From positions 496,001 to 560,000 of the forward strand of contig NW_025954964.1 of NCBI RefSeq assembly GCF_022376445.1: DNA of 64,000 nt, in the 5' to 3' direction. The translations under genes and the position numbers were made by a program. The stretch is from Fomitopsis serialis. Taxonomy: Eukaryota; Basidiomycota; Agaricomycetes; Polyporales; Fomitopsidaceae. Below the pieces are notes generated by a model, which saw nothing but the letters and a program-made list of their open reading frames with translations, had not been told where the DNA came from and searched no databases. Positions 36,687-48,340 of this stretch are shown in pieces (position 1 is the stretch's first letter; each line of letters opens with the position of its first letter).

Positions 36687-39600
36687 CTACAGTAGATCTA
36701 CAACGCCCCTGCGGGGAGAGATGATACCCACTACCTTGCTACTGAGCTGGAGCGGGTCTCCGCCGTGCGTGGCGATGAGATCACTTTCAATGTCGTCGAC
36801 TTCGACGCCGAGCACCTTCTCAACGTGGACGGAGGCAAGCGCAAGCGCTTCTGCCTTCGAAATTTCTCCGCCACTCTCAAGCGCGGCCTAAGCAAATGAT
36901 GTCAGCCTTCGTAAGAATGCTCGACGTTCACAAATGTCAACACACCCATGACGCATCCCACCGCGTGTTGCGCGCTTGCCATGCTTCCTCAATACCAATA
37001 CCGACGGTGACGTTGTTGCCGGTGAGCGCGGTAATGGCGTTCGTCTCAGACAGAGGGAGACCGGGCATGCTGCAGCAATTCAGCATAACGATACACACGC
37101 AACGGGGCAGTGCTTACATTCTCCTCTGTTCCCAAGTTCCAGGGAACGGGCGAGGGCGAGTGATGAGCACGCCAATACCAGCCTCACCAATCTCCTTCGC
37201 AAGCAGGTGCGCCTCGCTCGCACCGGCGAAGGTCATCTTGATGTGTTCCCTCCCTGTCTTCGATGTCTTTCTTCAGCTCAATGAGCGAAGCCATGATGTC
37301 CGCGCTCTCGACGTCCACGACGAGGGTCATCTCGCCCTTCTTGACTTTCTCGACCAAGTTGCCCAGCGGTCGCTTAACCTCGGTACGTAGGAGTGCTCGG
37401 AGCGCAGCGATCTGCGTGCTCACGCTCGGGCCCGCACCGTAGTGGATACCGATGTGCAGAGCAGTAGCTGGCTGGACAACTGCACCCTTCTCCAGCTTGT
37501 GCTTCGCGCCAGGCGAGAAGCTGCACTCAGGCCCGACAGGAACCCGTATGACTGTGGTGCAGCAATGGCGGTCGTGACGCCCGCGCGGTAAGCCAGTCTA
37601 GTAGAGTGGTGAGGTCGTCAGCGACAAGCCATCACACATGGTCGGCAGGGACTTACAGAGCATCCCGAGTACCGAACTGAAGGCCGTCAACCGCAGCGAC
37701 TACTGCACTGTTGCCGCCAATGATCTTCGGAATCACATCGGTCAGCGGGTCGAGTGCATATCCATCAATAGTCGAGCGTTCCGCCGTAATCTCTTCCAGA
37801 CCGAGCGGAGAGCCATACGTAACCAGACCAGGCGCCACAGACCCGCCCTCGAGGTTGAGGATCTCAGCACGACGATCGTAGAGGCTCGACGGGCACTCCA
37901 CCATCGAACCAGCGCAGATGACTTTGCCTTCCGCCGTAACCACAACGCCCTCGTCGCCGACGACAGATGCACGGAAGACCTCCTTGACGCTCTGGTCCTG
38001 GCGCCTGTACACGCTGCTCACATTGCGGAAGATGATGAAGTTCGCTGTCGCGTGCTCCGGCTCAAGCGGAGGGAGACCCTCGTATTTGAGGGCGGCCTCA
38101 GCCTCTTTGTCAAAGTTGGGCTTCTCAGGTACGTGCTGTGAGGCGGAGGGTTTTGTCACAGTGTATGGATGCTCAAGCTGGGCGACGCCGTCAATCCATA
38201 CTTGCTTCGGCGTCGCGCCGAGGGCTAGCGGGTGGCTGTCCCAAAGGACTATGTCCGCGTCGTAACCTGTGGCGGAAGATCAGTGGTGTTGCGGTCTTAG
38301 ACGCACCAGACATGCTTACCGGTCTTGATGAACCCAATGCGGTGGTCCATACCCATCACGGTGGCAGGTGTGCTCGTCACAGAAGCAAGTGCAAGATTCG
38401 CCGGCAGGCCGTAGTGGTGTGCCTGCTGCGCTCATAGAGCAGGAAGCGAGAGTCCAAGACAGGATGGTCCGACTGAAGCCCCGTCAAATCACAGCTCGTC
38501 AGAGGCAAACAATTGTCAACGAACCTTCATGACGACTGATAAGCCGTTTTCCGCGAGAATACGAGGGGCAAACTCTGAGCCACGGTAGGCCTCACGCTTG
38601 TACCGCGCATTGCTCGCGAAAAGCGCGACAGCCGGCGGGTGACCTACAGTAGAATTGGAAGTCAGTATATGGATAAATATACGAAGTGGCGAAAGTAGGG
38701 CACACCGTAAGCTTTCTTCAGCGTGTCCGGAACGAGGTACGTCTCGTGCGCATGGTGGAATGCAGCAATAGAGAACTTGAACTCGTTCGTGAGGCGAACC
38801 ATGTCGTCCAGATCAACCGTCTCGTAGCAGTGATTATGTACCTTCACACGACCTCTCAGGACGTCGACCAGAGCCTCCCATTGGAGATCCTCCGGGAACG
38901 CGCCCAAGCCGGTCCACTCGCCAGCGGTAGCTTTGGCACAATACTCGTCCTGAGATACTTTGATTTGACGGGCCTTCTCATAGGCTTGACGGAACGACCA
39001 AGTCGTGTCCATACGCGTGAAACCATATACTCGGCCTGAAGCATATGTGAGTACTGTAGATCGCACGAAACCAATGCGTACTTACTCGGGTTCTCTCCTG
39101 AGAGCAATAACGTGGGTCACTGTCAGCGGTCACTGTATAACGATACTCGGTGATCTCGCGTACCACAAGCATGTCTACACGAGGCGTCAGTCAAAAAGCC
39201 AGTCCAAAATAGGACTATCCGAACTCACTTCATCTGTCTCCAGCGCAAGCTGACGGACGGGTCGTACACCGTACCATTGATTTCCCAAGGACTCTCTAGC
39301 ATCAGCCCTGTGGGCGTCCTGGCATCTGTCGGGCGTAGCTTGATGACGACACCCTGACCACCTGCCGCATATCAGCAAGGCCAGCAAGTAGTATGAGACA
39401 ATCACTGCTCACCGATCGCATTGGCTGAGCCAGGCAGCACGAGCACAGTAGTGACACCGCCAGCAATGCTAAGCTTGTAAGCGTCACTGTGCGTATTGAG
39501 GCCATCCAGAGCACGCAACCACTGCAGGGCATATTAGCCCGAGAGCGTAACATTGGCGAATTGACGTCACATACTGGTTGCGCTACGCCCTTGAGCGAGT

Positions 39601-40283
39601 TTGTGTCATCTGAGCCCCGAAGCTCAGGGCTTGAGTCAACTCCTCTGTAGTATTGTGAGGGAGCGGAAGGTGTAACGAAAGAACTGGTAGGCTCACTGAT
39701 GACTGTGGAGGTCAACGATGCTGAGAACAATGTCGGTTAACTCTCAATTGTGTGAGGTCAGCAGAACCGACGCACCCAGGCGAAACCCAAGCACCGGCGG
39801 CATCAACTGTAGTCAGGTCGTCGTATACATCCAGCATATCCTGTTCGATGTGACCGACGCGTTTGATGAGCCCTCCATCAAGCAGAACGTCCCCATGAAG
39901 GACCTCAAGCCCGTCGACCCGTCCAGTCCAGATAGACGCGTTCTGTTACGCGTCATCAACTCAGAACCCTGAACAGGCGGCTCGCGTTATACCTTGATGA
40001 GAGTGGGCGGTGTACCAGCAACGAAGCGGTCCGACTGCTTGCGTAGGTTGAAGTCTGGGGGTGGGCCTGGCTGAGTATTGAGCAATGCGCACTTGTCGAG
40101 AACCTCATGAGCGTTGAGCGGGACTTCTGACGTGTGCGTCGACCACTGAGTACTGAAGACGTTGGTGGTTGACTGGAGCAGGGCGAGGGAGATGACGGCA
40201 AGGAGCAGTCTCCACACACGCCGCGAGCGGTGTCGAGGGCGCGCGGGGGCGGCCTGTGCGGTGGTAGGGAGCCCCTTGTCCAT
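36687..40283 (-). CDS. Membrane-anchored amidohydrolase-superfamily protein, copy 2
   Basis: Paralogue of the gene at 29253. ATG at 40283 gives a basic cytosolic stretch and one hydrophobic segment (VWRLLLAVISLALLQSTTNVF), so probably type II membrane topology. Then FNLRKQSDRFVAGTPP (matching RKESDRFVPGTKP in copy 1), NASIWTGRVDGLEVLHGDVLL, the HxH metal site split by an intron (VDLHSH near 39710), ALDGLNTHSDAYKLSIAGGVTT, VLVLPGSANAIG, DSHPLALGATPKQVWIDGV, FIIFRNVSSVYR, GLVTYGSPLGLEEI and a C-terminal ALALASVHVEKVLG and VVGIISPRRGVVDLL. Stop TAG at 36689-36687. More than ten introns. The two copies share layout, motifs and orientation, so they arose by duplication. Natural substrate unknown. 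Confidence 0.86.
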
Positions 40284-40531
40284 GGTCGTGCGAGTGCAAG
40301 CTGCCCGACCCACAGCGCGAGCGAGATAAGTGCGGGACGCCCGCGCGGACGCCGCGGTGTGATCTCGATCCTCGATCACAATGACCACAGACATCAAGTT
40401 CAAACGTGCATCCGTGAACAGGAATTCATTCACTTGTACATGCACACATATCTGACTGGTCCGATTGCGAGCGAGTACAAAGGTGAGGAACAGTCCGTGA
40501 CAACACGATAGTACTATTCGGTCAACTGGCA

Positions 40532-42509
40532 TCACAGCTGGGTCACCATCTCATCATCGTGGGCTGCATCAATGAGACCATAGTCGACGACGTTGGGTGG
40601 CCAACGGATCCCCTTCGACAGGTTGAGTGGATAATGCACCTTGCCTGCCTCGCCTGCCCAGTCGAAATCTATGATTTTGGTGCGCAATCCCCAGCCATCA
40701 TCTCCGTCGCCCTCGATGAGAATGTTTGGTGGCCGGATATCGCCATGGACCATGTCGTGCTCGTGAAGCAGTGCTATTGCCTGGCGGACTACTTCACGCG
40801 CTCCGTCAGGGATGTAGGGCTTCGACCTCCCTTGGACATACTCCATCACTACCATCCTGCGAGGATGGCAGTCAGGATCCGGCAGGCCATCCGCACCAGG
40901 CCAGACAGGTCCATAGTAGAGCAGCTTCGGAGCCCAGCCACGGCTCGCGAGAAGCTCGTGTGCGGCCGCGCCATAGCGCTCGACAAACATGACAACTACC
41001 TGGGCGCCGTGACCTTCGCGTTGAGCGAGGAAAGTAACGCACGATGAGTCCGTTCTCCCGAGTGGCTTGAGATACCGGAATGTAACCGTCCGTCCGTTGT
41101 CAACGTATGAGGTTGCCAAAGGGAAGTATCGACGCCTCTTGTTCTCGTTCTCGAACAGTTCGAGATTGATGTAGAAAGACTTCAAAGACTCGATGGCGCA
41201 AGCAAGAGCATCGAATACACGAGCAATGCGCACGACGCGGTCGTCATCAATTGTGCGACTACGACCGAGCCAGATATAGTCGGTCAGCCTCTGCACGATG
41301 ATGTCCGAGGTGAAGATAGCGCCGCAGATGACGATCCAGGGCCCGGCAATCGAAATAATGAATGTTGGGCAGCAGCTCATCTTGCGTAGCTTCTGGAATG
41401 CAAAGAAAACTTGGATAAGAAACACAGAACCGGATAATTACGAGGAGATGGTACGTACTTCTTGGCTTTGATCGACCCAGTGCTCAATGTACGAGAATGA
41501 ACCTTGTACGGAGCCTTCACCGCTTGACCCGAATTCGCCTTTCTCTTCGATGATTGCCATTACTGCCAGACCCAGAAATCCAATAGGAACACCTATGCAG
41601 TGGCCTGCAGTGGTCCGCTTCTGACCAGGCGTTTGAAGAACGGTACGGTCGAGGATGTCCAGAAGGCAATCTCGGACGCCGTATCCATCAACTCTGCAGT
41701 CTTGCGGATGATGTCACCGGAAGGCTGTCGATCCTCGTCTCGGGCATGGCACATGAATGAGGCAAATGCGCGATGGTAGATCTCGACAGGCGGTGCAAGA
41801 GGAGGCGATCCGGTGCCGCAGCGACCGTCGACAATAGGTATGTGGCTGTCCTGGTGTTTTCGATAGTTCTCAGGCTTGAGGGACGGTGTCGTACGATCCG
41901 TTCGTGTCACTATATGATTGAATCCTAGATGGGCGTTGAGCAGGGCTCTTAATACAAAAAGGGCCCACCTACTATCCACAAGCTCTTCTATCCCGTCTGC
42001 CTCTTCGTCATTATCTTCTCCGTTGGAAACGTACGGCCGTGCCTCCGTCGCCCTTGGAATGGAAAGCAGTTCGACAGATGCTAAGAGAGCCACGTTCTGC
42101 GCGTTTGACTGGGGTAGACGTGAACTGGATATATTCAGCCATTGGCACGTCGGGCATTTCTGGAATGAGGCAGTCACACCATTCCTCCAGTTTGTCACCA
42201 TGTTTCTGTAAGAAGGACTGAATATCAGCTCCGGCTTTATCCCCATATTCTAACTGGCTGTGCGGCTGGTTGTGACTAGGTCAGCGAGCCGTACCACACA
42301 TACAACCGTCAATGAGATGACAAACGTTCCACATAGCGATTTCGAGAGGCGAGGGTGACCATTTTCCAAGGTTTTGTGTTCTGCGATTTGCTTGCAGAGG
42401 TAGTCCAGGGTGGCGTCCAGCGGGATGGAGAGGTAGAGAGGTCGGGTAAGCAGATGTGGCTCCCCCTCCACCCAAATGATGATCCAGATAACCACAGATA
42501 GTCTGGCAT
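40532..42509 (-). CDS. Crinkler-like protein: ubiquitin-like header plus kinase-like C-terminus
   Basis: Unnamed fungal protein. The N-terminal 60-70 residues (from ATG at 42509) resemble the ubiquitin-like header of Crinkler (CRN) proteins: a hydrophobic strand, VEGEPHLL, then a spaced IPLDATLDYLCKQIAEHK, and a Trp-containing MWNVCHLIDG box where CRNs usually have LWKV. A middle helical region follows (SRWALFVLRALLNAHLGFN). The C-terminal part is kinase-like: VVVMFVERYG, APKLLYYGP, RMVVMEYVQG, AIALLHEHDMVHGDIRPPNIL and KIIDFDWAG. The catalytic-loop Asp is kept, but the beta-3 Lys position appears to be Met and DFG is DFD. It ends EMVTQL. Two frame breaks in the header fit one-base losses, which lowers certainty. 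Two or more introns. Divergent from RAD10. Role unknown; the CRN assignment is by pattern only. Confidence 0.62.
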
Positions 42510-42725
42510 TTGACAGACTAAATGGCGGTGTTGAGGAGGCAGTCACTGTAATAGACGGATCGTTTTAGGAGCCTAGGCTGTGGCCTCCTATCGACATGTA
42601 TGAGTGCGATCAAACAAGTGCGATCAAACTCGGGCCGAGCCGCCGAATCTGGAACTGGTGTGCGACGGTAAATCATCCGACCTAAGTACCCACAACGCGG
42701 TCACGCGGTGGGCGCCTCCGCATCC
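42510..42725. promoter_or_regulatory. Divergent promoter between the Crinkler-like gene and RAD10
   Basis: 216 bp between the two start codons. Contains an imperfect direct repeat GTGCGATCAAAC at about 42603-42631 (two copies 13 bp apart), which could be a regulatory site. Inferred from layout. Confidence 0.4.
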
Positions 42726-44075
42726 ATGTCCTCCACCGCCAATCGCCCCGCCGCCGCCGCCGCCGCTCCCAAGCCGCCCGTCGTCGTCCCCGGCACAGGC
42801 AACAACATCATCGTCAACCCTTGCCAGGTGCGTCTCGAGCGTCGAAGCGAGAGATGAGACTCAGACAGAACAGCGCGGTAATCCTATCCTCGAAGCCGTG
42901 CGCAATGTAGGTAAAGAATTCGGTGATATCGTCGCAGATTACCAAGTCGGGCGAACAACTGGTGTTCTCTTCCTGAGGTATGCCGTTCCGAGCTGTAGGC
43001 CTGCTTCTGTCTCTCATTATTCTTCAGTCTCCGCTACCACCGCTTGCATCCCGAGTACATCCACCAGCGGATTGAGCGGCTTGGACATGCATACACCCTG
43101 CGGGTGCTCCTCCTCATGTGCGATGTTGTAAGTACAATAGTAAATGCATAACAATGACAAAGACTACAAACAATAGAGCGAACATCAGGAGCCGATACGA
43201 GAATTGACCAAGGTCAGTCAGCACACGCCCGCCAGCCATGAACTGAACGCGTAAGCCTCCGGAGTAGATGTGCCTTATCAACACCATAACGGTCATGGTC
43301 GCGTGGAACGCCGAGGAGGCAGGGTACTATCTTTCGACGTACAAACAATTCGAGAACAAACCACCCGACCTCATCAAGGAACGAGTAGACAAGACGTACG
43401 ACGCAATGCTCCGCACGGCTTTGACCTCCATCAGTAAGGTGAACAAGACGGACGTCGAGACACTTCGTACAACTTTTGGAGTCAGTACCCTGTCATGTTC
43501 TTGACTACAACTTGATCTCACGCCGATTCCTAGAGCTTCGCAGATATTGCACGAGCGAGCTCTGACCAGCTCCAGAAGCTTCCCGGCGTCGGTCAAGTCA
43601 AAGCCAAGCGCATCCAAGATGCTTTCCGCAAGCCCTTCCGGAACAACGCAACGAGCACCCTCTCATCTCAATTGTTGGCAACTCATCTTTCACAAGCGAC
43701 CGTAGACAAGGGTAAGGAAAAGGAGTCGAGCGCGTCCAACCCGTCCGCTGCTGTATCCGGTAAACCTCTGAATTGGCATCACGTCCCCCGCGCGACCCAA
43801 GCCCGTTATGGGACATCGAGCTAGACCTCAATTCGCCTTCGCCGCCAGCAGCAGCACCCATGCAAACAATCAAGGACTCCAGCGGCCCATCAGCAGACAC
43901 TGCAGCATCGTCGAGTACAGCGTCACTCGGGCGAAAACGACCACCGAGTCCGGTGTGGGACATCGAGCTTGACTTGAATGAGTCCGATGTGGAGGTAGAC
44001 GGTCCTGGGCCTAGTAAAAAGACGAGGACCGAGACAAACTTCGGGGATCCGCTCTTCTTACAGGAGACACCGTAG
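42726..44075 (+). CDS. RAD10: DNA excision repair endonuclease subunit Rad10/ERCC1
   Basis: Non-catalytic partner of Rad1/XPF in the structure-specific nuclease that makes the 5' incision in nucleotide excision repair. ATG at 42726, an Ala-rich run from a GCC repeat, then NNIIVNPCQ joined by an intron to [20 protein letters not shown] and [14 protein letters not shown], the central domain; [47 protein letters not shown]; and the tandem HhH region [31 protein letters not shown] disordered tail carries the octamer WDIELDLN twice and ends with TAG at 44073-44075. Six or so introns, no break needed. Confidence 0.95.
42746..42771 (+). repeat. GCC trinucleotide repeat coding polyalanine
   Basis: A run of GCC triplets in RAD10 exon 1 encodes six consecutive Ala. 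Short and coding; length may vary between strains. Confidence 0.7.
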
Positions 44076-44350
44076 CAGATATATCATTCACTTGTTATAC
44101 ACGTAGTGATCCATGTACTATAGTATCGGACACCAGCACTACGCATGCGCTCTTGCCAAGAGCGTGCGCTTGCTATGTGGGATGGAGCGGTCAATTTACG
44201 ATGATGTACGATAAACATTACATGCACAAGAGGGTAAACAAGCACGAGGCGACTTCAATTAACCGATGACCGGAGCGACTACTGATGTAGCAAGGACAGC
44301 AATAACGATCAGGATGTACAGTACACGAATACTTACTCTAGCAAAGCACG
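44076..44350. other. Convergent intergenic region
   Basis: 275 bp between the RAD10 stop and the stop of the next minus-strand gene. AT-richer; no coding signal. Confidence 0.35.
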
Positions 44351-47300
44351 TTATAGACGTAGAGGGAATACGAACTGATAGACTGAACTATATGACGCCT
44401 TAGGCTGTGCGAAGTAATTGCGCAAGTTCCTCGGCCTGCCCGTCCCCGGACCCGAGCGGAGGCTCGCCATGCGCTGATAATGCACCCTCAGCGACAGTCG
44501 CTGGAGCGCTGCCTTCGCACGCGAGCGGTCGAGGAACGCTGCGCGGGTATCGATGATCCTCCCATGGAGGCTGTCCAGCAGCGTCTTGATCTGCTCCAAG
44601 TGCGCCGGCTCCCTCTCAACCGCGCCCTTCTTTGGGGACTCCTCGCCCTGGCCGGACGGCGGCATGGACCCGCCGTAGCCTCCTTCTCGAGCGCAGTGTA
44701 GCCAGGGATGTCCGTCAACGCCTTGCTGAGGACATCAACGTAACAACAGAGGTCTTCGTAGTAGTCGGGCTTGTCGGTGTTGCCTTGGATATCGAAGATG
44801 CCTCCAGACCCGACCGGCGGGCACAGCAAGTTGACGACGGGTATGAGAGAAGGAAGAGAGGTATACGTCTCTTCCTTAAGCAGGAGCGCACGAGCGACAT
44901 TGCATGCAATACGACTCGTTTGCGCACAAGCTCCGGATACGAAGGAGAGCAAATGAGCTTGGTTCATCGGGACCTGCTGCTTCGCAAACTCTACCAAGCG
45001 TGAATGGATGGCAGCCTCCTACGTGCAATATTAGCAGGGAGAACCCTTCCGATGGACCGGCTACTCACGATTTGCATGCCCTCGTCATTAGCGGGGATAG
45101 CTTGGCCAATCACTTCAATTGCTACCATTATATCCCTGCCCAACTCAGGGGAGGTTGCCCTGTCTACTGCGACGAGAACCAATAAGAGTACGATGATTGG
45201 CATATCAACATGAAGCAAAGCGCCCTCCCTGCAAGCGATTATCAGGTCAAGGGTAAAACAATGAGAGCTCGCAGTAATTACCTGGCAAGGACCGTTACGA
45301 ACGATATAACACGGTAGAGTATCTGATCTCTCCGTTCAGTATCAACCGGAGATGTCTGACCCGAGGACGGCCTTTGACTGAGCTCATCACAGGCACTTGA
45401 CTTTGCGCCTAGACGGACAAGTGTGTCGGCCAAGAGAACAGCAGAAAAGCCTGGTTGAGAGCGAGCTTGCGATATGGACCCGGCAAGGTGCAAGAGGCCA
45501 TGGTACGCAAGCTCGGTGTACGGCCGGTCGACAAGGTCTGTTGCTGTAAGCATACAACTGATTAGTGGGATGCTTAGTGGCGACAAAGCCGTAACGCACC
45601 CATAGCATACAGCCAGGGAACGAGCGCCGCAGCATGCGAAGGCTGCAACGTGGAGAGTACACCTGAATGCAAGAGCATACTCAACCGAGAAACATCTGGG
45701 TGTCATCGTGAGCATCAACAATGCATACAATATTTGCCTGCATGAACAGACCTTCCGCCCTCACGGCATCTTGCAACATTCCGAGTATAGGACACGCTTG
45801 AAGGTCGGCTTCGTCAAAAGAAAGCACAGGCGAGTTGTCAACGTCCATGCCGTCGTCGGTGCTGGCTGGCGAATTGTCCCAGAGAGGCACGCCCAAGATG
45901 TCATCTCTTAACTTGACCTTGCTCATCGCCTCTCGGAGCAGACGATTGCCAGCCAGGATATGTCCAACCTTCTGCCCGCCCTCTTTACCAAGCCCTGCTA
46001 AGGCCTGTTGACGCACTGCCTCCAGTTCCCCGTCGCTCTCATCATCGCTATCCTCGTCCCAGTCGAAGCCTAGCAGCGGACTTGACGACCTCGACTTGAA
46101 TCGCCGCGCGCCCTTCTTCACTACGTCCATCGCAGCGCTTTCGTTGGTCCAAGCGGGGTCTACGTCTGAGGAGTCCTCCTCGTCCATCTCGTGCTTCAGA
46201 CTTGCCTTGGCCTTGGCCTTAGCATCCTGTTTCTCTTTTGACGAGGAAATAATAGCTGCCTCGGCGGCACGCAGCGCGTCAACACCACCGCCACGCTTGT
46301 CGGCGCGCTGCTTCTCCTTGAGAAGGGCCTCGAGAGGATCGGCCTTGCGCGATTGCTTTCCTCCCGTCCTACTGGTGCTGACAAGGGTGGGCATCCGTTT
46401 GTTTCCTGTGACGCCTTTCGTGCCAGAAGCCTTTCGACGAAGACCGTACCGCGGTCTTTCAGTGCTGGACTCGGGTGGATCTCTAGATTGCAAGGCAGGC
46501 GAAGTGAATCGAGTGACCTTCTTGCCGATGGGAGAGGGTGACGGTCGGCTGCAAGTGAAAAATACAATCAATATATAAAACAAGTCTTCCGGACAGAAGA
46601 CAAAGCGCACCCCTTGCCCTTGCCCTTGCCTAGTTTGTTGAATGTCTCCATGAAGTCCTCCTCGGACTCATCACTGCTAGAGTCGCCGTACCCGAGCTCC
46701 TTCAACTCGACTGGAATGTCGCCGGGACTGGATGAAAGTGTAGCATACGCCCTCGCTTTGATCTCGGCGATGATCTGGGCTGTCTTCGACTCTTCGTTCA
46801 GAGCCACGGGAGTCGCCGGACCAGATGCGGTACGACCATCTGACGGTGGCGTGAAGGGACGTCCTCCCATCGACAAGATGGACGCAGGAGTGGCCCGTAC
46901 AGGGGACGACGGCGAAGACGTGGCCATCTGGGCAGATGGTGCCAACTCCGTGTGACAGGAGCTCGGCGAAGACAAGGTGTAGGGAAGAGGTGACGAAGCC
47001 GGAAGGTCGGGCTCCGACGTTGGAGTCTGAAGACCAGTCGGGATGCTAGAGAGTGGGCTGAGAGGGTCTTCTCCAGGTTCGTCGATGTCCATGGGAACGT
47101 TGACCTGTGTAGCGGAACAAGCGTCGGGCTCCTCAGGGGCGTTCCCCAACAATGGTGTCGATGGGTCAGCGCAGGAGACGTCCGTACGGGCACCTCGCCT
47201 CCACTGGTCGACCGCTTCGTTCACAGCTACTGGGTCCTTCCTCGTGGTGTTCGGTAGGGTTAGCTCTTGCTCGTCCGACTGGCTGGAAGGCACGACCTCA

Positions 47301-48079
47301 TAGGGGTCAGTAACCTGCGAAAGGTTTTCCGGCTGTAGCCCGCAATGCTCCTCGGGGGGCGTCAGACGCGGACGCTTCCTGCTAGAGCCGCTGTCGGAGG
47401 GCGACGGTAATACGTTATCTTTCGACGTCAAAGGTTTGGAGACAGCAGAGCGTGCAGTCCTTCGAGGCGAAGTCCGGGTCTGGGGTGTTGGAGCTTGCGT
47501 TGGCACGCAATATAGGACTGGCGTAGCGTCCGCTTGGTCGCTCTCTGGAGGAAGAGCTCTTTTGCGAGGCACTTTGCTTTTTGTCAGGGAGTCAACATGA
47601 GGCGTTGTTTGACCCGAGCTGATGGGCTTTGACGCTTGGGAAACGGTCTTCGCTTTGCGCGACGCGGTTGTGGCTGAAGCTAAATGCTCCCTACCTGCAG
47701 AAGCACCTTCGGTGGATGACTCGTTCTGGTGTTTGCTACTGGAACGCGTTCGCGTGGCGGGAGTCTGTTCGTGACCAGGTGTGCGGGACAGGTCGCCTGA
47801 ACTGCGCGCATTCTCCGAGGGAGGAGCCGCTAGGGAAGAGCGAGACACAGAAGCACGCGTCCTAGAAGCCGGCGGTGCTGCCTCAGCCAGCTTCTTCGCG
47901 CGCGGAGCTGACAAGCTCAGCCGGCCCTCGGACTGGGACGGGCCAGGCGGCGAGGAGGAAGGGGCTTGCGACGACAGGCGGGCGAACATGGCGTCGATTG
48001 TGAGTCGCCTGTTGTCGCGCCGCGACTCTGCAGTGGTTTTGCGGGGTTGTGTGCCCGCGCTGGGGGTCGTTCGAGGCAT
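44351..48079 (-). CDS. Uncharacterised large protein: disordered N-terminus, helical C-terminus
   Basis: I do not recognise this gene with certainty. From ATG at 48079 (MPRTTPSAGTQ) about 500 residues are Ser/Pro/Thr-rich with SP/TP sites and basic clusters (RKRALPP, RKRPRL), as in nuclear scaffolds, ending FMETFNKLGKGKG before an intron. The next exon is charged (DPLEALLKEKQRADK, FDWDEDSDDESDGELEAVRQQ) and holds LRDDILGVPLWD and ACPILGMLQDAVRAEGLF. The C-terminal half is helical (DRPYTELAYHGLLHLAGS, IIVLLLVLVAVDRATSPELG, MNQAHLLSFVSGACAQTSR, PSLIPVVNLLCPPVGSGGIF), ending FPLRL. One break near 44679-44682 fits a lost base. The layout could suit an Nse6/SLF2 (CANIN)-type or WAPL-like chromosome protein, but that is a guess. 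Confidence 0.7.
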
Positions 48080-48340
48080 GTCGCGGGCGTGGACGCGGTG
48101 GGTGGTTGGAGGTCGTTGCAAGGCGCGGGCGCGGCCAAGCACGCAGGTGGATGCGCCTGTCACGCGTTACGCGGACGCGACGCGTCCAGGACTCCGCACA
48201 CCGCGCGTGCGGGGTCCGACACACGGAGACGCCGGCAGGTCGATCGGGTGGCTGCTGGACCAGGACAGCCTGGGACACCGCGACGCAGTGAGCAGACGCG
48301 GGCGCACATCCTCTTCGCCAGCAACTTGCTCCTAAATGAC
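48080..48340. promoter_or_regulatory. Divergent promoter between the uncharacterised gene and the DSC4-like gene
   Basis: 261 bp between start codons; very CpG-rich, with ACGCGT-type words (ACGCGTTACGCGGACGCGACGCGTCC at about 48162-48187) that match the MluI cell-cycle box core used by fungal MBF. Presence of the word is seen; function is inferred. Confidence 0.4.
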
